Shown piece by piece: positions 45,776 to 53,586 of a stretch of DNA of 64,000 bases. Position numbers and translations under genes: made by a program. Numbering within the stretch: position 1 is the first letter of the stretch; every line of letters begins with the position of its first letter. The notes beneath the pieces were generated by a model. It saw only the letters and a list, made by a program, of their open reading frames with translations, was not told the DNA's origin and made no database searches. This DNA is from Lactiplantibacillus daowaiensis (GTDB taxonomy: Bacteria; Bacillota; Bacilli; Lactobacillales; Lactobacillaceae): positions 1 to 64,000 of the forward strand of contig NZ_BJDJ01000017.1 in assembly GCF_005405085.1 (NCBI RefSeq), written 5' to 3'.

Positions 45776-46615
45776 CTAGCCCGCTTCATAAAACATCAAC
45801 GCATAGGCCCCAATTCCAGTATGCGTGGCAATAATCGGACAAGTCCGTTCCACTAATAGTTCCGCCTGCGGGACCACTTTCTCAACTAGCGCTTGCGGTT
45901 CTGCCGCAACCGACTCATCGCCGACATACGAGATCCCAGCTGCTTCAACGCGGGTCGCATCTTCCAGTTCCGCTAAAATCTGGGCTTGCGCCTTCAATAA
46001 GGCCTTCTTACCGCGTCCACGCGTATATAATTTGAGCTTGCCATCAACCAATTCAAACACAAATTTAAGCTTAATCAAGTTAGTCACTAAGCCCGCAATT
46101 TTAGGTATCCGGCCACCTTTTACTAAGTTGTCCAACGTATCGACGAACAAATAAATATGGGTCTGTTGCCGAATCGTGGCGATTTTAGCCAAGATTGGCG
46201 CTAGTTCAGCACCGGCATGGGCCATCCGCGCTGCCGTTAGCACTTGAAACGCCATCCCACGATCGGCCGACTGGGTGTCAACCACGGTTACTTTCCCTTG
46301 TGCCAGTTCGGCGGCTTGCCGGGCCGCATTGACCGTCCCACTCAAGGTTTCAGTCAAGTGTAATGACAAGACTTCACTACCATCAGCGGTCAGCTCATTG
46401 TATAACGTCACAAAATCACCGATTGGTGGTTGACTCGTGGTCGGTAACGTTGCGTTAGCGGCCATTTGTTGGTCAAAGTCCGCCCGTGATAACGAGGTAT
46501 CGGCGACAAGATTGCCGTCAAAGCCCACTAATAAGGGCACGATATGAATATCATATTGTTCAATTTCAGCCGGCGTTAGTTGCACCGACGAGTCCGCTAC
46601 GATTTTGATTGTCAT
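45776..46615 (-). CDS. DegV family fatty-acid-binding protein
   Basis: 279 residues. DegV landmarks: KIVADSSVQLTPAEIEQYDIHIVPL at the N terminus, TSQPPIGDF, HLTETLSGTVNAARQAAE, DTQSADRGMAFQV, LVKGGRIPK, and a C-terminal THTGIGAYALMFY. The fold binds a fatty acid (FakB type) and delivers it to a fatty acid kinase. Single gene; a weak ribosome site precedes the ATG. Confidence 0.92.
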   Translation of the reverse strand: MTIKIVADSSVQLTPAEIEQYDIHIVPLLVGFDGNLVADTSLSRADFDQQMAANATLPTTSQPPIGDFVTLYNELTADGSEVLSLHLTETLSGTVNAARQAAELAQGKVTVVDTQSADRGMAFQVLTAARMAHAGAELAPILAKIATIRQQTHIYLFVDTLDNLVKGGRIPKIAGLVTNLIKLKFVFELVDGKLKLYTRGRGKKALLKAQAQILAELEDATRVEAAGISYVGDESVAAEPQALVEKVVPQAELLVERTCPIIATHTGIGAYALMFYEAG

Positions 46616-46834
46616 GTTAGGTCACACTTTCGAATGGTTTTGCCAGTAATTATAGCATCTCCAACAACCCTTGCTGGTTAAAGGCTTGATATCACAACGT
46701 TCAGCAACTAACAAAACTAAAGTTTGACCACGATTTAGTTATAAAGTTTAGAAAAATGATTTTTTCAAGTTACCATCACTTTTTTAGCTTGCCAGCGTCA
46801 TACTTTCTTCAATGAACGCCGTTATACTATGTTC

Positions 46835-46988
46835 ATAATCAATTAAGAAATTCCCCGTTTCCTAACTGACCACCCTAACTTAAAAAATTCATTCACTCCC
46901 CCAAGTAATGAATCTATGTGTGTATACCCTAACTTTTTTGATAATTACTTCCCTTTTCCACCGTATTCCCCGATACGGTGGTTTTTTG
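46835..46988 (+). ncRNA. sRNA S1, C-rich-loop family
   Basis: About 153 nt. -10 TATACT at 46823-46828, embedded in a near-palindrome ACTATG-TT-CATAAT. Hairpin ATTCATT(C)ACT / AGTAATGAAT (46887-46913) with one bulged C presents loop CCCCCA. Terminator CCACCGTAT / ATACGGTGG (46958-46981) has loop TCCCCG, then six T. Single-stranded parts repeat CCTAAC/CCCTAAC. No ORF with a ribosome site. Confidence 0.75.
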
Positions 46989-46994
46989 ATATTA

Positions 46995-47123
46995 GAGTGT
47001 GAGGTAAGCCGGGTTGGGGGTGAGCATTAGCCTAGCTAGGGAATTGTACCGGTGATTTTCCGGTGCGGTTACCTAGCGTAGCTAAGCGGAACCCCCAGGC
47101 TTGCCGAACACGTTTCGACTCGC
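46995..47123 (+). repeat. Long-hairpin repeat, copy B
   Basis: Starts seven bases after the S1 T run. Same plan as copy A but the middle helix is TGGGGGT/ACCCCCA and the apical helix TACCGG/CCGGTG, both compensatory changes; outer GGTAAGCC/GGCTTGCC kept. Tail GAACACGTTTCGACTCG. Bases 47124-47200 contain a decayed fragment (CTAGACTAAATGGAAC, GACTTGCGACTCG). Confidence 0.85.
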
Positions 47124-47253
47124 AACATAGAACGATCTAGACTAAATGGAACGCCCAGACTTGCGACTCGTCAGCTAATTAATTCCCAACAAAAACATGT
47201 TTTTAGCGCCATCACGTCATATTTTCTTCACGACCAGCCGCTATACTATGTCC

Positions 47254-47408
47254 ATAGTCAATTAAGAAATCCCCCGTTTCCTAACCTGACTATCCTAACT
47301 TAAAATTCATTCACTCCCCCAAGTAATGAATCTATGTGTGTGCATAACCTAACTTTTAAATAATAACTTCCCTTTTCCACCGTATTCCCCGATACGGTGG
47401 TTTTTTTG
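47254..47408 (+). ncRNA. sRNA S2, C-rich-loop family
   Basis: Near-identical to S1. -10 TATACT 47242-47247 inside the perfect inverted repeat ACTATG-TC-CATAGT. Loop hairpin ATTCATTCACT-CCCCCA-AGTAATGAAT at 47305-47331; terminator CCACCGTAT/ATACGGTGG 47377-47400 plus seven T. It ends about 60 bases from the stop of the convergent flavin reductase gene. No hairpin repeat follows this copy. Confidence 0.75.
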
Positions 47409-47465
47409 ACCTAAATAAAGCTTCCAGCCAATAACTGACTGGAAGCTTTATTTTACTGATATGCC

Positions 47466-49829
47466 TTAATCGCGCTGAACTTGTTGCAAGGCATCCTGAA
47501 CCGCTTCTTTGATTGCCCGGCTCGAAGCTGATGCGCCGGAAACGGCATCAACATCGGTTGAATTCGCCGCAATAATCTCTTTAGGCACTTGATCAACAGC
47601 AACTAACCCGACATCTTCACTTTCATGATGTTGGACAACTTCAACATTTTCAATCCGTTGATGACGATACGTTACGCGAACTGTGATTTTACCACCCAGA
47701 CCACTATTAGAACTGCCTAAATACTGATCTGCGGCTAGCGTGACTTTAGCCGCATTTTCGGCGTCCACAATATCGTTGATACCATTGACGTCATCAGCGG
47801 TCACCTCATCGGCATCGGCTTTAGTCGCCGCGGCATGTTCACCCGCTAATTTACCAAAGATCAAGCATTCCGCTAAATTGCCACCACCTTGATAGCAGTT
47901 CGCGACGATGCCACCTAATTCACCCGCACCAAACAGATGCGGAATTGGTTGGTCATGAGTATCTAGGATTTGGGCATTTTCATTACGTTGTGGACCACCT
48001 TGCGTATTTAGCACGTCATTAGCCGTCGCAATCGCATAGTATGGGCCATCATCAAAGCAACGCATGCTCTCCGGATGGCGACCAAATTCATAATCAGTCC
48101 CTAATTGCTTGAACTGATTGAACCGTGCCACCGTGGCTGTTAAGTTTGCCGCGGGCACACCCATCTTAGTGGCCAATTCCGCTAATGATGGGGCTGAAAT
48201 AAGTTTCGCCATAAACTTAGGATAAGGCAACCGACCTTTGTCAGCTAATTGCTGTTTGAAATCATTGTATTGGGCTTGGTCAAAGACTAAGTATGGGTGT
48301 TGGTTCATCATCGGGATCAACCATGACCCATGCGTCTTGATATGCCCATGCCGATGCGGCGCATCTTCTGGGAAGTAGCGGGTCCCGTCATCGGCGGTCA
48401 CTAGAATACTACCTTGCTTCAACAACGGCCATTGCTCAATCTGACGACCACGTTCATCAGCCGCTTCTTTGAACGTAATCCCTGGTAAGATGCCATGTGA
48501 TTCATAGTTGGTCATATGCCACATTTTGGCACCCACCGCTTGGGCCATCTTGACCCCATCACCACGGTTAAATAAGGTGCCTAGTGGCGTTAACCGGCGA
48601 CTATGCAAGTAGGTTTGAACCAACTCAGGATTGTTTTCAAAACCACCCATCGCCATGACGACCCCGTTTTTAGCATGTACATTCAATAATTGACCCTGTC
48701 GTTCAATTTGCACACCACGAATAATCCCCGTATTTGGTTCTTGAATCAGCTGTTTGGCGCGTGAATCGAGCCAAATATCGATCTGATCTGTCCGGGACAT
48801 CACTTGTTGCCGTAAGACCTTCCATAACCCGGCATCTTTATCACGTTTATGCACTAATGCAAAATCAACCGTCTGGCTCCCCTTTAATTCTGGATATTCA
48901 GCCATCGTCTTTTTAACTGCGACCGCATCGCCAGGCTTAATATCATGTTTCCAACTAACCGCTTTGATGCCCAAGTAGGTCTCAAAATAAGCTGGAATCT
49001 GACTCATCCCGGTTAAGTAAGCTTGTAAGGTCTTTTCGGGCGTAACGAATGGGGCGTTTAAAGCATGATAGTAGTCAGTTAAATCTGCCAAGTTTTCACC
49101 CATAACGACGTGTTGCGCTGAATAACGGGTATTCCCACCTTCACGTCCAAATGGCGCCGCTTCAACAATCAACACTTTGGCCCCTTGATCAGCGGCAAAC
49201 CGAGCAGCCGTTGCACCAGCACCACCAAATCCTAAGACGATGACATCGTAGTGACCTTGCCACTTTACCGCTACCCTAGCAGTCCCTTGTTGCGTCTTAA
49301 TCAATTTGATGAAATGTTGAAAACAACTCTCTAGAAAGCTGATCGTATGGCGATCTACCAAATCACCTTGCCCATCAAAAGCTTTAGGTGCAAAGCTCAA
49401 CATAAATTCATTACCTGGCAGCACGATGGCCCCAACGCCAGGCGCATTTAAGATTTGCCGCAGTTCATCTTGCGCCCGTGACGTGCCTTGAATTCCGAGC
49501 GAAGTCCCGACAATCATGACGGGCTTATCCGTTAATGGATGCACACTATAAGATAACCATTCAATCACGCTCTTTAATGCCGCTGGCACCGCGTGATCAT
49601 ATTCTGGTACCCCAATAATGACCCCATCAGCGTTTTCAATTTGGACCACGAGGCCTTGCACCGAATCCGGCAATGACGCATCAGGTTTAGGTTCTTTAAA
49701 CAACGGCACCTGGTCAATTTCAGCGACCGTCATCGTGACGTTTTGACTAAAGTGATGTTGCATGTATTGTAATAATTCACGGTTATATGATTTTTCGGCA
49801 TTCGTGCCGACGATTGCGACTAACTTCAT
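47466..49829 (-). CDS. Three-domain flavin reductase: FMN_red + fumarate-reductase-like FAD domain + FMN_bind
   Basis: 787 residues, no signal peptide, so cytoplasmic. Residues 1 to about 185: NAD(P)H:FMN reductase (GVPEYDHAVPAALKSVIEW; relative of the gene at 38.6 kb). About 193-690: FAD-dependent fumarate/urocanate-reductase family (VIVLGFGGAGATAARFAADQ, EGGNTRYSAQHVV, GAGELGGIVANCYQGGGNL). About 705-787: FMN_bind with flavinylation motif DAVSGASASS, whose Ser can carry FMN attached by ApbE. Expected reaction: NAD(P)H-driven reduction of an alpha,beta-unsaturated acid (fumarate, urocanate or a hydroxycinnamate, as with HcrB of L. plantarum). Divergent from a dicarboxylate transporter. No apbE is in the window. 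Substrate unresolved. Confidence 0.88.
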   Translation of the reverse strand: MKLVAIVGTNAEKSYNRELLQYMQHHFSQNVTMTVAEIDQVPLFKEPKPDASLPDSVQGLVVQIENADGVIIGVPEYDHAVPAALKSVIEWLSYSVHPLTDKPVMIVGTSLGIQGTSRAQDELRQILNAPGVGAIVLPGNEFMLSFAPKAFDGQGDLVDRHTISFLESCFQHFIKLIKTQQGTARVAVKWQGHYDVIVLGFGGAGATAARFAADQGAKVLIVEAAPFGREGGNTRYSAQHVVMGENLADLTDYYHALNAPFVTPEKTLQAYLTGMSQIPAYFETYLGIKAVSWKHDIKPGDAVAVKKTMAEYPELKGSQTVDFALVHKRDKDAGLWKVLRQQVMSRTDQIDIWLDSRAKQLIQEPNTGIIRGVQIERQGQLLNVHAKNGVVMAMGGFENNPELVQTYLHSRRLTPLGTLFNRGDGVKMAQAVGAKMWHMTNYESHGILPGITFKEAADERGRQIEQWPLLKQGSILVTADDGTRYFPEDAPHRHGHIKTHGSWLIPMMNQHPYLVFDQAQYNDFKQQLADKGRLPYPKFMAKLISAPSLAELATKMGVPAANLTATVARFNQFKQLGTDYEFGRHPESMRCFDDGPYYAIATANDVLNTQGGPQRNENAQILDTHDQPIPHLFGAGELGGIVANCYQGGGNLAECLIFGKLAGEHAAATKADADEVTADDVNGINDIVDAENAAKVTLAADQYLGSSNSGLGGKITVRVTYRHQRIENVEVVQHHESEDVGLVAVDQVPKEIIAANSTDVDAVSGASASSRAIKEAVQDALQQVQRD

Positions 49830-50004
49830 TATTCAACAGTCCTTTTCTCAGTAATAACTTGCAAAAGCCCGGGTGGTTGTTTACAGGGTCAATATAACGA
49901 CTTTTACTGAAAAGGCAACGTATTTTTTTAACAAAGTCCGCAAAACGTTGTCACAATCGATAAAACTAGTGCTTTTACAGCATTAAAATCCGGTTATCAA
50001 ATCA

Positions 50005-50018
50005 TAAAAGCGCTTTCC
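50005..50018. promoter_or_regulatory. Candidate cre site in divergent intergenic region
   Basis: TAAAAGCGCTTTCC matches the cre consensus at 12 of 14 positions with a perfect AAAGCGCTTT core, between the reductase and transporter genes. Suggests catabolite control; inference. Confidence 0.45.
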
Positions 50019-50076
50019 TTAGCTAAAAAATAGTTTGCTTTTTATAAATAATATTGATGATTAAACTATGATTTCT

Positions 50077-50090
50077 GACTTTAGAAAGTC
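50077..50090. promoter_or_regulatory. Palindrome, possible LysR site
   Basis: GACTTT-AG-AAAGTC, perfect 6-bp arms flanked by TTC and GAA. It lies in the 530-base divergent gap between reductase and transporter, where the nearby LysR protein could act on both. The remainder of 49830-50359 is AT-rich with no gene. Confidence 0.4.
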
Positions 50091-50206
50091 GAATTGCACA
50101 ATTCTCATCACTAATCATGCCAATTTAGTTGTGATGAAATCCTTTATTCATCAGTATGTTCAGCTAAATCTGCCCCTTAATTAATCCCATCACCTTAAAT
50201 TATGAA

Positions 50207-50234
50207 TTGACAACTTAAAAATTAAAGTTATGAT
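50207..50234 (+). promoter_or_regulatory. Transporter promoter
   Basis: TTGACA (50207-50212), 16-base spacer, TATGAT (50229-50234), leaving a leader of about 120 bases. Confidence 0.8.
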
Positions 50235-50292
50235 ACCGATGAAGATTCAGAAAGCCAGGGTGGCTTATCAAATCATGTGAATCTTTTATCAA

Positions 50293-50316
50293 GATCATGA
50301 TGGCATCATCATGATC
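50293..50316 (+). promoter_or_regulatory. 10-bp inverted repeat in transporter leader
   Basis: GATCATGATG-GCAT-CATCATGATC: perfect 10-bp arms with a 4-base loop, about 55 bases into the leader and 43 bases before the start codon. No T run follows, so it is not a terminator. Could be an operator, RNA stability stem or ribosome roadblock. Confidence 0.55.
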
Positions 50317-50359
50317 GCACCATGCAATTATGACGATATTTTATAGAGGAGTACAGCTT

Positions 50360-51775
50360 ATGATTAATAAAATTAATTGGAAAGCGTTCATCTTGCCGTT
50401 AATTTTTGGTATTGGCCTGTGGTTACTCACCCCACTTAAGCCAACCGATATCAACACCGCCGCTTGGCATTTATTCGCGATTTTCGTCGCAACTATCGTG
50501 GCTTGCATTACAAAACCACTGCCGATGATGGCCACAACTTTAATCGGCATCACCATTGCGACTCTAACCGGCATCTTTACCATGGATGAAGTCACTGCCG
50601 GCTTTGGGAATTCTACTGCTTGGATGGTGGCAATGTGCATGTTCATGGCCGCCGGCTTCATCAAATCTGGCCTAGGTAAACGCATCGCCTATCTTTTCGT
50701 CAAATTATTTGGCAAACGGACGTTAGGACTGGCTTATGCGCTATCCGCAGTTGATACCGTCTTAGCCATTGGGATTCCTAGTAACAATGCCCGGGTAAAC
50801 GGCATTATGTATCCAATCATCGACAACTTAGCACGTGAAATGGGATCTGATCCAAAGAAAGGCACCCAACGAAAGTTAGGTTCCTTCTTGATTTTTAACG
50901 AATATGAAGTCAACAACATTACTTCCGGCCTATTCTTAACCGGTCTAGCAGGTAACATGGTGGCCTTAGGTTTGGCCAAAACACAAGGTATCACGATTTC
51001 TTGGCTCCAATGGTTTGCCGCTGCGAGTGTCCCTGGCATTTTATCCTTATTGATTATTCCCTTCTTGCTATACAAGATTTATCCACCCGAAGTCAAAGAA
51101 ACGCCGAACGCGCGTACTTGGGCTGACAAACGCCTAAACGAAATCGGCAAAATGACGATCAGTGAAAAAATCATGTTAACAACTTTCATCTTGGCGATCA
51201 TCTTATGGCTAGTCGGTGCAAAAATCGGTATCGATGCGACCGAAGTTAGCTTTATCGCCGTCGTTATCTTACTGATCACCGGCGTTTTAACGACCAAAGA
51301 CATGCTCCATGAAAGCTTCGCTTGGAACATTTTGGTTTGGTTATCTGTCATTATGCTAATGTCCCAAAAGTTGATGATCTTAGGCTTTTTCCCTTGGTTC
51401 TCAAAGACTTTAGGTAGCATGCTCCATGGGATGAATTGGGTCTTAGTTTTAATTATTTTATTTTTAGCTTACTTCTATTTACATTACATGTTTCCAAGTG
51501 TTTCAACCCAAATTTCAGCCCTGTACGCTGGCTTTCTCTCCGTTGCTATCGGTGCGGGCGTACCACATACGCTAGCGGCATTAATGCTTGCCTTTTGTGG
51601 TTCGATCTACTTATCAACGACCCCTTATTCCGCTGGCCCAGCCGCCTTACTTTCAGGTACCGGTTATGTGTCCAATAAAGATTGGTGGAAGCTCAGTGCC
51701 ATTGTTGGGGTAACCTTCAACATCATCTGGCTCGGTGGTGGACTACTTTGGACTAAAGTCATCGGCCTCTGGTAA
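50360..51775 (+). CDS. DASS family dicarboxylate/anion transporter
   Basis: 471 residues, about 12 helices and two re-entrant hairpins. DASS (SLC13, CitT/SodiT-like) marks: substrate motifs around NSTAWMVAMCMFMAAGF, AVDTVLAIGIPSNNARVNGI, and YLHYMFPSVSTQISALYAGF. Imports or exchanges C4/C5 di- or tricarboxylates (malate, fumarate, succinate, citrate, tartrate). ATG at 50360 follows GAGGAG; the 50330 extension lies in the leader. Divergent from the flavin reductase and followed by a LysR gene, it probably supplies the acceptor or exchanges product. Confidence 0.9.
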   Translation: MINKINWKAFILPLIFGIGLWLLTPLKPTDINTAAWHLFAIFVATIVACITKPLPMMATTLIGITIATLTGIFTMDEVTAGFGNSTAWMVAMCMFMAAGFIKSGLGKRIAYLFVKLFGKRTLGLAYALSAVDTVLAIGIPSNNARVNGIMYPIIDNLAREMGSDPKKGTQRKLGSFLIFNEYEVNNITSGLFLTGLAGNMVALGLAKTQGITISWLQWFAAASVPGILSLLIIPFLLYKIYPPEVKETPNARTWADKRLNEIGKMTISEKIMLTTFILAIILWLVGAKIGIDATEVSFIAVVILLITGVLTTKDMLHESFAWNILVWLSVIMLMSQKLMILGFFPWFSKTLGSMLHGMNWVLVLIILFLAYFYLHYMFPSVSTQISALYAGFLSVAIGAGVPHTLAALMLAFCGSIYLSTTPYSAGPAALLSGTGYVSNKDWWKLSAIVGVTFNIIWLGGGLLWTKVIGLW

Positions 51776-51777
51776 CT

Positions 51778-51844
51778 AAAAGCCGCCTTAGCCAAACTAA
51801 TTTACGTTATACTTAACGTTAGTTTGGGTGAGGAGGCTTTTTTT
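51778..51844 (+). terminator. Transporter terminator overlapping the LysR ribosome site
   Basis: AGCCGCCTTAGCCAAACTAA (51781-51800) pairs with TTAGTTTGGGTGAGGAGGCT (51819-51838) with few mismatches, then seven T directly before the LysR ATG. The 3' arm contains the LysR Shine-Dalgarno (GAGGAGG). A TATACT (51807-51812) lies in the loop. Confidence 0.75.
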
Positions 51845-52738
51845 ATGAACGAACGTGATTTAAATTATTTTTGTAGCTTAGTCGAAACGGGTAACTATAC
51901 GGCAACGGCTAAGCAATTTCAGGTCACGCAACCCGCGATTTCAGCGGCACTAAAGCGACTTGAAACAAAATATCAAACACCACTATTAACCCAACCCAAT
52001 CATCGTGCACGCCTAGTGACCACGGCTGCGGGACAAGTCTTGTATATCAAAGCCCGGCAATTATTAAAAACCTTTGCCCAAGTCGAGCTTGAGGTCCGAC
52101 ACGCTGATGAACAACAAGTGCGCTTAGGCTTTTCACACGTTGCTGGTGGGATTTGGCTTCCAAAAGTGGTTGAAGCTTTCGCACACCAACGATTATTGGC
52201 TGACGTGACAACGGAAGTCGCTATCTCAGTCGAACTCTTAGAACGCCTACGTAATCATAAATTAGACGCTGCGATTTTTTCATCGTTACAACCCATGCAG
52301 TCTGAAGACCTGCAAGTCTTCCAATTGGAGACCCATCCCCTCTGCATGCTCGTTAATGTGCAGCATCCATTGAGTCATTTAACCATGATTCGCGCTGAAG
52401 ATTTACAACAATTCCCAATCATTGCCCGTATGCCGCATTCACTCCCACGAACTGCGTTAGAACGGTATTGTCATCAAAGTAATGTGCGACCTAATATTAT
52501 TTATGAAGCACATTCAAATCAATTGGTTGAAAAATTAGTAGCTCGTAACTTGGGGGTCGGCTTTGTCATTAGTGATTCCGTCTCATTGAGTCCCAATGTG
52601 ATCCAAGTGCCGTTAAAACCTAGCCAAGCTATCGACTGTTACATGCAACTAGCTGTGCGGAAGTCTTTCTTACCAAATGCCCATCAAGCCAAGTGCATTG
52701 ATCTATTGAAACATATCAAAATGCCCACTGATGCATAA
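51845..52738 (+). CDS. LysR family transcriptional regulator
   Basis: 297 residues. Helix-turn-helix MNERDLNYFCSLVETGNYTATAKQFQVTQPAISAALKRLE and effector domain (VRLGFSHVAGGIWLPKVVEAF, then VGFVISDSVS). ATG at 51845 after GAGGAGG; this site lies in the 3' arm of the preceding terminator. Likely regulator of the transporter and divergent reductase. Confidence 0.9.
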   Translation: MNERDLNYFCSLVETGNYTATAKQFQVTQPAISAALKRLETKYQTPLLTQPNHRARLVTTAAGQVLYIKARQLLKTFAQVELEVRHADEQQVRLGFSHVAGGIWLPKVVEAFAHQRLLADVTTEVAISVELLERLRNHKLDAAIFSSLQPMQSEDLQVFQLETHPLCMLVNVQHPLSHLTMIRAEDLQQFPIIARMPHSLPRTALERYCHQSNVRPNIIYEAHSNQLVEKLVARNLGVGFVISDSVSLSPNVIQVPLKPSQAIDCYMQLAVRKSFLPNAHQAKCIDLLKHIKMPTDA

Positions 52739-52818
52739 CGTGATTTATTCAAGTCAAAATCAAGGTTTTAGCCCCATCCCGTCATATTTTCTTCATGACC
52801 GGCCGTTATACTATGTCC

Positions 52819-52968
52819 ATAGTCAATTAAGAAATTCCCCGTTTCCTAACTGACCACCCTAACTAAAAAATTCATTCACTCCCCCAAGTAATGAATCTGT
52901 GTGTATACCCTAACTTTTTCAAAATTACTTCCCTTTTCCACCGTATTCCCCGATACGGTGGTTTTTTG
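52819..52968 (+). ncRNA. sRNA S3, C-rich-loop family
   Basis: -10 TATACT 52807-52812 with inverted repeat ACTATG-TC-CATAGT. Loop hairpin ATTCATTCACT-CCCCCA-AGTAATGAAT at 52870-52896; terminator CCACCGTAT/ATACGGTGG 52938-52961 plus six T. Almost identical to S1, S2 and S4, including the block CATATTTTCTTCA upstream of the promoter. Lies 80 bases after the LysR stop. Confidence 0.75.
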
Positions 52969-52973
52969 TATTA

Positions 52974-53099
52974 GAGTGCGCGCGAGGGCGGGAACTTCTG
53001 AGCATTAGCCTAGCTAGTCAATTACTCGGTGAATTTTCCGAGTGGTTGACTAGCGTAGCTAAGCGGAAGACGTTGCCCGAGCAAACACGTTTCGACTCG
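52974..53099 (+). repeat. Long-hairpin repeat, copy C
   Basis: Follows the S3 terminator at seven bases. Outer GGGC/GCCC, middle AACTTCT/AGACGTT (one mismatch), TTAGC and GCTAG helices kept, apical ACTCGG/CCGAGT. Tail AAACACGTTTCGACTCG. Begins GAGTGCGCGCGAGG, the same end type as D and E. Confidence 0.85.
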
Positions 53100-53254
53100 T
53101 CATATAACACCAGCTAAGTCATCTCCAGAGCAATTATTTAGCGCATAATTGGCCTAAGCGGTCCCAACCCCCTGACCAATTTATTCCCGGCAAAATCACG
53201 GTTTTAGCCTCGCGGTATCATATTTTCTTCATGATCTCCCGCTATACTATGTCC

Positions 53255-53411
53255 ATAGTCAATTAAGAAATTCCCCGTTTCCTAACTGACCACCCTAACT
53301 TAAAACAAATTCATTCACTCCCCCAAGTAATGAATCTATGTGTGCATAACCTAACTTTTTCAAAATTACTTCCCCTTTTCCACCGTATTCCCCGATACGG
53401 TGGTTTTTTTA
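53255..53411 (+). ncRNA. sRNA S4, C-rich-loop family
   Basis: -10 TATACT 53243-53248 with ACTATG-TC-CATAGT. Loop hairpin 53309-53335, loop CCCCCA; terminator CCACCGTAT/ATACGGTGG 53380-53403 plus seven T. Downstream, 53412-53470 holds what looks like a collapsed hairpin repeat (GCGCGCGGATGGG, AGTCCGAGCAAACATGTTT) whose central stem is missing. Bases 53471-53586 show a small AAAGGCCGCC/GGCGGCCTTT terminator at 53558-53582 for the HXXEE gene. Confidence 0.75.
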
Positions 53412-53586
53412 TGCTAGCGCGCGGATGGGAAGCAGTATGACTAACAGTCCGAGCAAACATGTTTAAGCGCCATCTCATCAGACAAAACATATCCCATAGT
53501 TGGAACTTCTTACCGATTTAGCGTTACAATAACAATAAATTTGGTATTAGTTATAAAAAGGCCGCCAGGTGGCGGCCTTTTTTACT

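Noticed and set aside
46616..53586. Insertion sequence or prophage borders around the reductase cassette
   Set aside because: No transposase, integrase or target duplication is visible; the flanking repeats are sRNA and hairpin modules.
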